From: Gammaproteobacteria bacterium
Lineage (GTDB): Bacteria > Pseudomonadota > Gammaproteobacteria > Steroidobacterales > PWYM01
NCBI GenBank assembly: GCA_007693855.1
Contig: RECU01000041.1
Span: 1-54,892 of the forward strand
Direction of reading: 5' to 3'
Length of the DNA stretch: 54,892 bases
This document shows, in pieces, positions 27,359-35,502 of the stretch. Positions within the stretch are counted from its first letter, which is position 1. Every line of letters starts with the position of its first letter. The position numbers and the translations under genes were made by a program. A model generated the notes under the pieces. That model saw only the letters and a list, made by a program, of their open reading frames with translations. It made no database searches and was not told the origin of the DNA.

Positions 27359-27964
27359 GTGACAGCTGCCCCCGACCACTGGTCCTCCGGACATGGCGCC
27401 CTGCGCGCCCTGCGGGTGATCCTGTGCCTGGCGATCGTACTGGCGCTGGGTGGCGCCCCGGCGCAGGCGGTCGAGGGACGCTTCGAGGTGCGCTCTGCCA
27501 CTCTGGATATTGTCGACGGCGTCTATTTTCTCGACGCGCGGGTGCAGTACCGGCTCAGTGCCGATGCGCTGAGCGCGCTCGAGGCCGGGGTCGCGCTCAC
27601 GATCGAGTTGCAGCTGGAAGTCGAGCGGCGCCGGCGATTCCTGCCGAATCAGACCGTCGCGGTCCTGAACCAACGCTACCAGCTGCAGTACCACGCGCTG
27701 TCCAACCGTTATGTGCTGCGCAATCTCAACAGTGGCGAACAGGAATCCTTCGCGACCCTGTTTGCGGCCCTGAATCAGCTCGGTCGCGTGGTGGACCTGC
27801 CGGTGATCGACGCCGCGCTGCTCGATCCCGACAGCCGTTATCAGTTCCGCCTGAGAGCGGTGCTCGATACCCGGGAGTTTCCCGGGCCGTTGCGGCTGCT
27901 GGCGTTCTGGGCCGACGGCTGGCGCATCGAGAGCGACTGGTATCGATGGCGGCTGGACGACTGA
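27359..27964 (+). CDS. DUF4390 domain protein, exported
   Basis: A 201-residue protein with a signal peptide (LRVILCLAIVLALGGAPAQA) and a periplasmic DUF4390 body: RFEVRSATLDIVDGVYFLD, LTIELQLEVERRRRFLPN, RYQLQYHALSNRYVLRNLNS and the final RIESDWYRWRLDD. Members of this family are almost always encoded just before ntrY-like sensor kinases, suggesting a periplasmic partner for that sensor. Function unknown. It starts with GTG six bases after rsmB and overlaps the kinase start by 19 bases. Confidence 0.85.
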   Translation: MTAAPDHWSSGHGALRALRVILCLAIVLALGGAPAQAVEGRFEVRSATLDIVDGVYFLDARVQYRLSADALSALEAGVALTIELQLEVERRRRFLPNQTVAVLNQRYQLQYHALSNRYVLRNLNSGEQESFATLFAALNQLGRVVDLPVIDAALLDPDSRYQFRLRAVLDTREFPGPLRLLAFWADGWRIESDWYRWRLDD

Positions 27965-30177
27965 GACGTCGCCTCTATGCTGCGCTGATGGTATTCGGCG
28001 CGGTCCTGTGGCTGGCTGCGCTGCTGCTGCTGGCGCAGACGGCACAGAGTTCCGCGCAGTTCGATCGTCTGCAGAACTGGATCCTGCTGGTCAACGCCGC
28101 CGGCGTGGTGGTGCTGCTGCTGCTGATCAGCGCCAGCCTGTTCAGGCTGGTGCGCGATTATCGTCAGCACGTCGCCGGGGCGCGTCTCAAGGCCCGCATG
28201 CTCGGAACGTTCATCGTGCTCGCGGTGCTGCCGCTGGTGCTGGTCTACTATTACGCCGTGCAGTTCATCAACCGCGGTATCGACAGCTGGTTCAGTGTCG
28301 ACGTCGAGCAGGGCCTGGTGAATGCCATTGAGCTCTCGCGTCTGTCGCTCGACCTGCGTACCCGCGACTACCTCGAACGCACCCAGTCCATGGCGCTGGA
28401 AATGGCGCCCATGGACAACACCGAACTCCTGCTTGAGCTCTCCCGCTTGCGACGGGACTACGGCGCGACCGACATCACCGTGTTCGGTCAGGCCAGCCGG
28501 ATCATCGGCACCAGTTCGGCGGAAGCGATGATGTCGGTGCCGGCACTGCCGACCGACGAGGTGATTTTCCAGCTGCGTCAGCGACGTCCATTCGTGAATC
28601 TCGAGCCCGTGCGCGATGGGGACTTCCAGGTGCGGGTCATCGTGCCGGTTCCCCTGGATCAGCCTGGCGGCGAGCCGCGAGTGGTCCAGACCTTCTTTCC
28701 GCTGGTCGATCGCCTCGCCGGGATGGCAGAAAGTGTCGAGCAGTCCTACACGCGCTTCAAGGAGCTGGAGTTCCTGCGCACGCCGTTGAAATACACCTTC
28801 ACCCTGACCCTGACGCTGGTGCTGTTGCTGTCGCTGCTCGGTGCCGTGTACGGCGCGCTGTTCTTTTCGCGGCGCCTGGTGGCACCCATCCAGCAGCTGG
28901 TGGCCGGCACCCGCGCGGTGGCGCGGGGGGATTTCGATACCCGTCTGCCCGTGCCTGCGCGCGATGAGATCGGTTTTCTGGTCAACTCGTTCAATGACAT
29001 GACACGCCGCCTGGCGCGCGCGCGGGAAGAGGCGCAGTTCAGCGAGCAGCGCCTGGAGAGCGAGCGCACGGGGCTCGCCATCATTCTCGCGCGCCTGTCC
29101 ACCGGCGTGCTGGCCCTGGAGCCGGACCTGACCATTCGCGTGGCGAACCAGGCGGCCGGCGCCATTCTCGATGTCGACGTGACCCGGCTGGCCGGCACGC
29201 CGCTGGCGGATGCCACGGGCAGCGAGTCGCCGCTGCTGGCGCGGTTTGCCGGGATCGTGGCCGAACGGCTGGCCGCCGGCGAGCACGAATGGCGGGAGCA
29301 GGTGGTGCTTCAGGGCGGGGGCGGGCGCCGGGTACTGATGTGCGCGTGCACGCTGCTGCCGGGCGAAGACGCGGCGCAGAGCGGCCATGTGGTCGTGTTC
29401 GATGACATCACCACCCTGCTGCAGGCGCAGCGCGACGCCGCCTGGGGCGAGGTCGCCCGCCGCCTGGCGCACGAGATCAAGAACCCGCTGACGCCCATTC
29501 AGCTGTCCGCCGAGCGCCTGCGACGGCGCTATCTGGGTCAGCTGGCGGAGGAGGAGGGACAGTTGCTGGACCGTGCGACCCACACGATCGTCCAGCAGGT
29601 AGAAGCCATGAAGCAGATGGTCAACGCCTTCAGCGAATACGCCCGGGCGCCCGACATGACCTTCGCGCCGCTCGACCTGAATGCGCTGGTCAGTGAAATC
29701 GCCGAGCTCTATCGGGCGCAGCCCGAGGCCGCTACCATCGGCCTGGAACTTGATCCTGCGGTGCCGCTGGTCGAGGCTGACGCCGGGCGCGTCCGCCAGA
29801 TTCTGCACAATCTGCTGCGCAACGCGCTTGAAGCGCTCGAAGGCCAGGACGACGCCCGGGTCTCGCTCACCACCCGCCATGTGCCGGGCCCGGCGCCAGC
29901 CGTGCAGCTGTGCGTGCGCGACAACGGCCCCGGGTTCCCGGTGGACGCGGTCGCCGAGGTGTTCGAGCCCTATGTGACCAGCAAACCCAAAGGCACCGGG
30001 CTTGGGCTTGCGATCGTCAAAAAGCTCGTCGAGGAGCACGGCGGGCGGATCGACGCACGCAACGATGAGCACGGTGGTGCGCGCGTGAGTATACTGCTGC
30101 CAGTGGACGAGACGGCGCGGGAAGCCATGATGGGCAATCAGGTGTGGCGCAAGGAACAACGACGGGAGCGGGCATGA
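27946..30177 (+). CDS. ntrY: NtrY-like membrane sensor histidine kinase
   Basis: A 743-residue sensor kinase. Membrane spans at about residues 10-32, 43-66, 85-108 and 283-305, the last two enclosing a periplasmic sensor of roughly 170 residues. HAMP follows (about 305-360), then PAS (370-480), HisKA with phospho-His 509 in ARRLAHEIKNPLTPIQLSAE, and HATPase_c with NLLRNALEALEG, VCVRDNGPGF-type N and G1 boxes and GTGLGLAIVKKLVEEHGG. The NPLTPIQLSAERLRRRY block is typical of NtrY. The signal is unknown. Its stop overlaps the ntrX start (ATGA). Confidence 0.92.
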   Translation: MAAGRLRRRLYAALMVFGAVLWLAALLLLAQTAQSSAQFDRLQNWILLVNAAGVVVLLLLISASLFRLVRDYRQHVAGARLKARMLGTFIVLAVLPLVLVYYYAVQFINRGIDSWFSVDVEQGLVNAIELSRLSLDLRTRDYLERTQSMALEMAPMDNTELLLELSRLRRDYGATDITVFGQASRIIGTSSAEAMMSVPALPTDEVIFQLRQRRPFVNLEPVRDGDFQVRVIVPVPLDQPGGEPRVVQTFFPLVDRLAGMAESVEQSYTRFKELEFLRTPLKYTFTLTLTLVLLLSLLGAVYGALFFSRRLVAPIQQLVAGTRAVARGDFDTRLPVPARDEIGFLVNSFNDMTRRLARAREEAQFSEQRLESERTGLAIILARLSTGVLALEPDLTIRVANQAAGAILDVDVTRLAGTPLADATGSESPLLARFAGIVAERLAAGEHEWREQVVLQGGGGRRVLMCACTLLPGEDAAQSGHVVVFDDITTLLQAQRDAAWGEVARRLAHEIKNPLTPIQLSAERLRRRYLGQLAEEEGQLLDRATHTIVQQVEAMKQMVNAFSEYARAPDMTFAPLDLNALVSEIAELYRAQPEAATIGLELDPAVPLVEADAGRVRQILHNLLRNALEALEGQDDARVSLTTRHVPGPAPAVQLCVRDNGPGFPVDAVAEVFEPYVTSKPKGTGLGLAIVKKLVEEHGGRIDARNDEHGGARVSILLPVDETAREAMMGNQVWRKEQRRERA

Positions 30178-31529
30178 CCGCCTCGAGGATTCTTGTCGTC
30201 GATGACGAAGCGGATATCCGTACCCTGATCCAGGAGATCCTCTCGGAGGAGGGTTACGCCGTCACGGTCGCAGCCGATGCGGCCGAGGCGCGAGCCGCCG
30301 TGGGCGCCGATGGTTTCGACCTGGTCCTGCTGGACATCTGGATGCCCGATACCGATGGCATCACCCTGCTCCGCGAGTGGGCCGAGGCGGATGCGCTCAA
30401 GTGTCCCGTGGTGATGATGTCCGGTCACGGCACCGTCGACACCGCGGTGGAGGCGACCCGCCTCGGTGCCAGCGACTTCATCGAAAAACCCTTGTCCCTG
30501 ACCAAGCTGCTGCGCACGGTCGAACGCAGTCTGGAAGAGGGATCACGCCCGCGCGGGGCCACGGCCTCCGCGCGCGCCGCCCTGCCCGAGATGCTCGTCC
30601 CGGTGGGTCGCAGCCGCACCATGCAGACGCTCCGGGATCATGCCCAGCGGATCGCGCCCCACGACGCCCCGGTCATGATCTTCGGCGAATCCGGCACTGG
30701 CCGGGAGGCGTTTGCCCGGCACATCCACGCGATCGGACCGCGGGCCAAGGGTCCCTGGGTCAGCGTCGTGGCCGCCTCCCTGACCGCCGATACCGCGGCC
30801 ACACAACTCTTCGGGACGCAGGATGCCCCCGGGCTGCTCGAGCGTGCCGCCGGCGGGGTGCTGTTCGTCAACGATATCGCCAGTCTTGGCGAGACCGCCC
30901 AGGGCCTGCTGTTCTCGGCCCTTGAACAGCAGGCCTGGACGCCTGTAGGCAGCACCCGGCCCCGCGAGATCGACCTGCGACTGCTGTGTTCGGCGCCGCC
31001 GGAATTCGAAGCCCGTCGTGAGGGCTTCCGCCAGGACCTCTACTCGCATCTGACCGTCCTGACGCTGCGGGTGCCGCCGCTGCGCGATTACGCGGAGGAC
31101 GTGCCTGACCTGTTGCGTTATTTCGTCGATCGCCTGATCGACGCCGAAGGCCTGCCACTGCGTCGCGTCAGCATTGCCGCGCAGAATCGGCTGCGCAATT
31201 ACCCGTGGCCGGGCAATGTGCGCGAGCTCAGGAATCTGGTGCACCGGCTGCTGATTCTCGGCGGCGACGAGGAGATCTCACTGGCCGAGATCGAGGCCGA
31301 ACTGGAGGTGGCCGCTTCGGCCAGCGAGCCGCTGGTCAAGCAGGACCTGCTGGCCATGCCCCTGCGCGAGGCTCGGGAGCAGTTCGAACGGGCCTACCTG
31401 CAGCAGCAGTTGCAGCTCTGCGGCGGCAAGGTTGGACAGCTCGCGAAGCGGGTCGGCATGGAGCGCACCCACCTTTACCGGAAGCTGCGCTCGCTGGGCG
31501 TCGATTTCCGTCAGTCCGCCGACGATTGA
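30174..31529 (+). CDS. ntrX: NtrX-like response regulator with degenerate AAA+ domain
   Basis: A 451-residue regulator: receiver domain (RILVVDDEADIRTLIQEIL, phospho-Asp 54 in LVLLDIWMPDTDG, SGHGTVDTAVEATRLGA, EKPLS), AAA+ domain, and a Fis-type HTH (GGKVGQLAKRVGMERTHLYR). Key ATPase residues differ from the family: Walker A reads GESGTGREAF (Arg177 instead of Lys), Walker B reads GGVLFVNDIASL (Asn-Asp instead of Asp-Glu), and GAFTGA is missing (QLFGTQDAPG). It probably cannot activate sigma-54 RNA polymerase and may act as a phosphorylation-controlled DNA-binding protein. Its 3' end overlaps the opposing cytochrome gene by 19 bases. Confidence 0.9.
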   Translation: MTASRILVVDDEADIRTLIQEILSEEGYAVTVAADAAEARAAVGADGFDLVLLDIWMPDTDGITLLREWAEADALKCPVVMMSGHGTVDTAVEATRLGASDFIEKPLSLTKLLRTVERSLEEGSRPRGATASARAALPEMLVPVGRSRTMQTLRDHAQRIAPHDAPVMIFGESGTGREAFARHIHAIGPRAKGPWVSVVAASLTADTAATQLFGTQDAPGLLERAAGGVLFVNDIASLGETAQGLLFSALEQQAWTPVGSTRPREIDLRLLCSAPPEFEARREGFRQDLYSHLTVLTLRVPPLRDYAEDVPDLLRYFVDRLIDAEGLPLRRVSIAAQNRLRNYPWPGNVRELRNLVHRLLILGGDEEISLAEIEAELEVAASASEPLVKQDLLAMPLREAREQFERAYLQQQLQLCGGKVGQLAKRVGMERTHLYRKLRSLGVDFRQSADD

Positions 31530-32890
31530 TCTTCCGCTGCGTCTGGCGCCTGCCGGACCCGCTCTATCGCCTCCGGCGGCATCGTATCCCGCTTGAGAAT
31601 GTTGAGGATCGCCGCCTGCACGGCAGGATCAGGGATCGGGCCGGAGGAGACGATCATCGAGGTGCCGGGCACGAAGCGTTGCGGATCGGCGATGTAGGCG
31701 GCGAGCGTCTCGTCGGTCCACACCAGACCTTCGCGACCGGCACGGGCCAGCGCCGCGCTGTAGTGAAAGCCCGGGACCGTACCGGCCTGCTGGCCGAAAA
31801 TGGCGTGCAGGTTCGGTCCTACCTTGAAGCGTCGGTCTCCTGCGCTGACCGTATGGCAGAACGTGCACCACTTGTAGAGTTCGTCGCGTACCTGGCGTTC
31901 AAATGCCGACTCGGGCATGACCTGCACACGCATCTGCACCTCTGCGTGCCAGACACGATCATCCTCGACCTGGACCACCTCGCCGCGTGGCCAGGGCGTC
32001 ACGCGGAACTGCTGGTAGGGGCCGAGTGCCCCGAGTGTGATCAGCGCCACCGCCGCAACCGGTGCCAGCACCCGCGCCACGGCGCCTGGCCCCGGTGCCC
32101 CAGTCTCGCGCTGCTCGAGCGCGGGCGGCACCAGCCGGTCGGGGAAGTCGCTGGGGCCGCCCCGCCGGGGCAGCTGTGCGGCGATGTCTGGTGCCCGACG
32201 ACCGCGATGCAGCAGCGCGCCGGCCAGCCAGACCACGCCGATCAGGCCCCCAAAGAGACCCAGCGCGGGCAACCCGGGTTCCGGACCCCCGAAGGTCGCC
32301 AAGGCGTATACCGTGGCGCCCACCGCGACCAGCACGAAGGCGGCGAGGCCTGGCGGCAGCAGGACGAACAGGCCGTGTCCGTGGACCAGCTTGCCCCATC
32401 CGGCCACCAGCAGCGCACCCAGCGCCAGCAGGGTGATCATGAAGCCCGCGCTGGAGTGGAAGTAGCCTGAGAATTGCCACAGGCCCCGGCTCTCGCCGAC
32501 CAGTGGCGGCAGGGGAATCGGTCCGAGGTGCAGCCGCATGCCCTCTCCCCAGCCCCAGCCCAGGCCGAGCACCGGCGCGCTGACCAGGATCAACAGGATT
32601 CCCAAGGCCACGGTTCTGCCCCACAGCCAGAACCCTGGCGGGACCCCCGTGCCAGGACGCAGTCCCCGCTCCTCGCGCCACCAGCACCACAGGCGCCAGG
32701 CCGCCAGCGCGAACAGCACCGCGCCGACCAGAAAATGCCAGCCCCGGAGTTCGTCGCGCAGCGGCAACGCCCGATCCGTGCGCGCCTTGACGATGGTCAC
32801 CCAGGAGTGGGCGAGATAGGCGGTGGCCAGCAGCCAGTCGAGGACAAGGCTCGCGCGGCTGCGCACAGCGGTGGGCGTGCGGGTGCTCAT
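31511..32890 (-). CDS. fused cytochrome b561-like / cytochrome c membrane protein
   Basis: A 459-residue membrane redox protein. Residues 1-175 form a b561-type domain with four helices and conserved histidines (H28, H52, H145, H170 or H172), able to hold two b-type haems. Two more helices follow (about 205-228 and 268-292). The C-terminal 165 residues are a class I cytochrome c with KWCTFCHTV (C342, C345, H346) and a probable axial Met in VPGTSMIVSS (M412). The design suggests electron transfer from quinol to a periplasmic acceptor. Partners unknown. It is the last gene after priA-argS-SPOR and convergent with ntrX. Confidence 0.82.
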   Translation of the reverse strand: MSTRTPTAVRSRASLVLDWLLATAYLAHSWVTIVKARTDRALPLRDELRGWHFLVGAVLFALAAWRLWCWWREERGLRPGTGVPPGFWLWGRTVALGILLILVSAPVLGLGWGWGEGMRLHLGPIPLPPLVGESRGLWQFSGYFHSSAGFMITLLALGALLVAGWGKLVHGHGLFVLLPPGLAAFVLVAVGATVYALATFGGPEPGLPALGLFGGLIGVVWLAGALLHRGRRAPDIAAQLPRRGGPSDFPDRLVPPALEQRETGAPGPGAVARVLAPVAAVALITLGALGPYQQFRVTPWPRGEVVQVEDDRVWHAEVQMRVQVMPESAFERQVRDELYKWCTFCHTVSAGDRRFKVGPNLHAIFGQQAGTVPGFHYSAALARAGREGLVWTDETLAAYIADPQRFVPGTSMIVSSGPIPDPAVQAAILNILKRDTMPPEAIERVRQAPDAAEDQSSAD

Positions 32891-33010
32891 GGGGCAGGCC
32901 TGGGTTGCTGGAAGGTCAGGAGATCTTAGCGGTCCGTCGGCAGACATGCGCTCGGACCGGGCGGTCAACAAGCCCTCTGTCCACCAGGCAGATGACCTGT
33001 TTGGCTGGCC

Positions 33011-33601
33011 TCAGTCCGGAACGCGGATCAGCAGCACCTCGATCTGGGCGTCGCGCAGCTGCTCCCTCACCCGGTTGAGTTCGGCCAGATCACCGATCGG
33101 CCCGATCCGTACCCGGTGAAACGTGTCCTGGTCGATCTGCACCCGCTGGATGGACGACTCGATGCCGCGCAGCGCGAGCGTGGCGCGCATCCGGTCTGCA
33201 TCCTCCTGGCGCCGGAAGGATCCGGCCTGCAGGACATAGCTGCCGGGGGCCTCGACCGGCGCGGGGCGGGGCTGTGCGCTGCCGTCGCGGCGCACAGGCG
33301 TCTCGGTTTCCGGCAGCACCACCTCGAATTGTGGCAACAGCTCGTAGAAATCGAAGCGACTCCGTGGCTCGGGCTCCGGTGCCGTCCGGCGCGCGGCTGC
33401 CGGCGGCGCGCTCGCAGGGGCGGTATCGTCAGCCGTGACCGGTGGTGCCCGGGTGGCCACAGGTTCGGCGCGGTCACTGGTGTGTCGCAGGTGGATGGCG
33501 GCGGCGATGGACAGGCCGACGGTGAGCCCGAACAGCATCCAGGCCCAGCCGGCCGTGCCGCCACTGCGCCGCCGCGGGCTGCGTCGCCGCCGCTGCGCCA
33601 T
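33011..33601 (-). CDS. SPOR-domain membrane protein (FtsN-like)
   Basis: A 196-residue protein: basic N-terminus (AQRRRRSPRRRSGG), one membrane helix at about residues 19-38, a Pro/Ala-rich linker, and a C-terminal SPOR domain (SYVLQAGSFRRQEDADRMRA, HRVRIGPIGDLAELNRVREQ) that binds denuded peptidoglycan at division sites. The layout matches FtsN, and its position just after argS is the usual place of this SPOR gene in Gammaproteobacteria. Whether it is the real FtsN cannot be decided here. It starts three bases after argS. Confidence 0.85.
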   Translation of the reverse strand: MAQRRRRSPRRRSGGTAGWAWMLFGLTVGLSIAAAIHLRHTSDRAEPVATRAPPVTADDTAPASAPPAAARRTAPEPEPRSRFDFYELLPQFEVVLPETETPVRRDGSAQPRPAPVEAPGSYVLQAGSFRRQEDADRMRATLALRGIESSIQRVQIDQDTFHRVRIGPIGDLAELNRVREQLRDAQIEVLLIRVPD

Positions 33602-33604
33602 ACG

Positions 33605-35365
33605 TTACATGCGCTCCGGCGCCGACACCCCGAGCAGCGTCAGGCCGTTGACGATCACCTGCCGCGCCGCCACGCACAGCGTGAGCCGCGCGTCGCGAAG
33701 TACCGCGTCATCGACCAGGAAGGGCTGGGCGTTGTACCAGGTGTGGAAATCATGCGCCAGGTCGCGCAGGTAGAACACCAGGGTCTGTGGCGCGCGGTTG
33801 AGCGCCGCCAGTTCGAGCACTTCGGGATAGCGGGACAGTGCGCGGATCAGGGCCTTCGCCTGCGGCTCCTCGACCCGCTCCAGCGCGGCCAATCCCTGCT
33901 CACGGTCCCACGCCTGGCCGCGCTCGGCGAGCTGCTGCATGACGCTGCACACGCGCGCATGCGCGTACTGGATGTAGTAGACCGGGTTGTCACTGGAGCT
34001 GGATTTGGCGAGCTCGAGATCGAACTCCAGGTGCTGGTCATTGGAGCGCATCACATAGAACAGCCGGGCGGCGTCGCGGCCGACCTCCTCGCGCAGTTCA
34101 CGCAGCGTGACGAACTCGCCGGAGCGGGTCGACATCTGCACCTTCTCGCCACCGCGGTACAGCGTGACGAACTGCACCAGACGCACCTCAAGACTCTCCG
34201 GGTCCTCGCCCATGGCCTCGAGGCCCGCCCGCACGCGTGCGATATAGCCGTGGTGATCGGCGCCCAGCACGTCGAGCAGCAGATCGAAGCCGCGGGTCCG
34301 CTTCTCGTGGTGATAGGCGATATCAGAGGCGAAATAGGTTCTGACCCCGTTTTCACGGATGACCACGCGATCCTTCTCGTCGCCATACTCGCTGGCGCGG
34401 AACCAGGTTGCGCCGTCCTGGACATAGAGCCGATCGCGCGCCGTCAGCTGCTCGAGTGCGGTGTCGATGGTGCCATGGGTGGTGAGGCTGCGCTCGGAGT
34501 ACCAGCGGTCGTAGCTGACCCCGAAGGCTTCGAGATCGTCGCGGATGTCGTCGAGGACCGCATTCAGTCCCTGGTCGAATATCTCCCGGAAGCCGTCCTC
34601 CCCGAGGAGTTCGCGCGCCCGGCCAACCACGGCATCGACATAGCTCTCCTGGTCACCGCCGTCCGGCGCATCCGGCGGCAGGCCGTCACGGAAGTCCTCG
34701 GCGCTGACGCGGAAGCGTTCCCCGTAGGCCGCGCTGACGGTGGTGGCGATATCGCGGACATAGTCGCCGCGGTAGCCGTTGGCCGGCATGGCGACGTCGA
34801 CACCCTGCGCCTGCAGGTAGCGCACCCAGACGCTGATGGCAAGAATTTCCATCTGGCGGCCGGCATCGTTGACGTAATACTCGCGGTGGACCTGATGGCC
34901 GGTGGCGGAGAGCAGATTGCCCAGGGTCGCGCCGTAGGCCGCATGCCGGCCATGGCCGACATGCAATGGCCCGGTGGGGTTGGCCGAGACGAATTCGAGC
35001 AGCACCTTCGTGCCCTTGCCGATGTCGCTGCAGCCGTAGGCCTGGCCACGATCCAGGATTTCTGCGATCTGGCTGCGCCCCGCCGCTTCGCTCAGCGTGA
35101 AATTGATGAAGCCCGGCCCGGCGATCTCCACGGCCGCGATCTGCTCGGATGCAGGCAGCGCCGCCACCAGGGCCTCGGCGAGTTCGCGCGGCCGTCGTCC
35201 CAGCGGCTTGGCCAGCCGCATCGCCACGTTGGTGGTGAAATCCCCATGACGGGGGTCGCGCGTCCGTTCCACGTGTGGATCGATCGCGGACTCCCCGGCT
35301 GATGCACCGGCGAGATCGAGACTGTCGAGGGCGTGGCGAACAAGCGTGGTGACGTGTGACTTCAC
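33605..35365 (-). CDS. argS: arginyl-tRNA synthetase
   Basis: A 586-residue class I synthetase. The N-terminal Add-1 domain (DPRHGDFTTNVAMRLAKPLG) is followed by the HIGH signature in PTGPLHVGHGRHAAYG, the aminoacylation core (DHHGYIARVRAGLEAMG), the KMSKS-like loop in GEKVQMSTRSGEFVTLRE and the DALR anticodon-binding domain (YYIQYAHARVCSVMQQLAE). GTG at 35365 was chosen since it begins the conserved domain (KSHVTTLVRHAL). Located between priA and the SPOR gene on the same strand. Confidence 0.95.
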   Translation of the reverse strand: MKSHVTTLVRHALDSLDLAGASAGESAIDPHVERTRDPRHGDFTTNVAMRLAKPLGRRPRELAEALVAALPASEQIAAVEIAGPGFINFTLSEAAGRSQIAEILDRGQAYGCSDIGKGTKVLLEFVSANPTGPLHVGHGRHAAYGATLGNLLSATGHQVHREYYVNDAGRQMEILAISVWVRYLQAQGVDVAMPANGYRGDYVRDIATTVSAAYGERFRVSAEDFRDGLPPDAPDGGDQESYVDAVVGRARELLGEDGFREIFDQGLNAVLDDIRDDLEAFGVSYDRWYSERSLTTHGTIDTALEQLTARDRLYVQDGATWFRASEYGDEKDRVVIRENGVRTYFASDIAYHHEKRTRGFDLLLDVLGADHHGYIARVRAGLEAMGEDPESLEVRLVQFVTLYRGGEKVQMSTRSGEFVTLRELREEVGRDAARLFYVMRSNDQHLEFDLELAKSSSSDNPVYYIQYAHARVCSVMQQLAERGQAWDREQGLAALERVEEPQAKALIRALSRYPEVLELAALNRAPQTLVFYLRDLAHDFHTWYNAQPFLVDDAVLRDARLTLCVAARQVIVNGLTLLGVSAPERM

Positions 35366-35502
35366 GGCGAATGGATCGTCCGGGTGAGCGGGAGGTCGCG
35401 AGGCCTGCGCAGCCGATCGCGCGGCCGCGCATTGTACCGCCCGGCCCGCGGCTTTGGGAAACGCCACACGGCCCACCGGCACCCCGTGGCGGGTGCGATC
35501 GG
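35366..35502. other. priA-argS intergenic region
   Basis: 137 bases between priA and argS on the same strand, strongly GC-rich. I see no terminator, operator repeat or small gene in it. Confidence 0.4.

Noticed and set aside
27841-30159. Long leftward open frame of over 770 codons
   Set aside because: It is the mirror of the ntrY kinase gene; composition is Gln/His/Arg-rich and no domain is visible.
33116-35302. Long rightward open frame opposite argS
   Set aside because: argS carries all synthetase motifs on the other strand; the antisense protein shows none.
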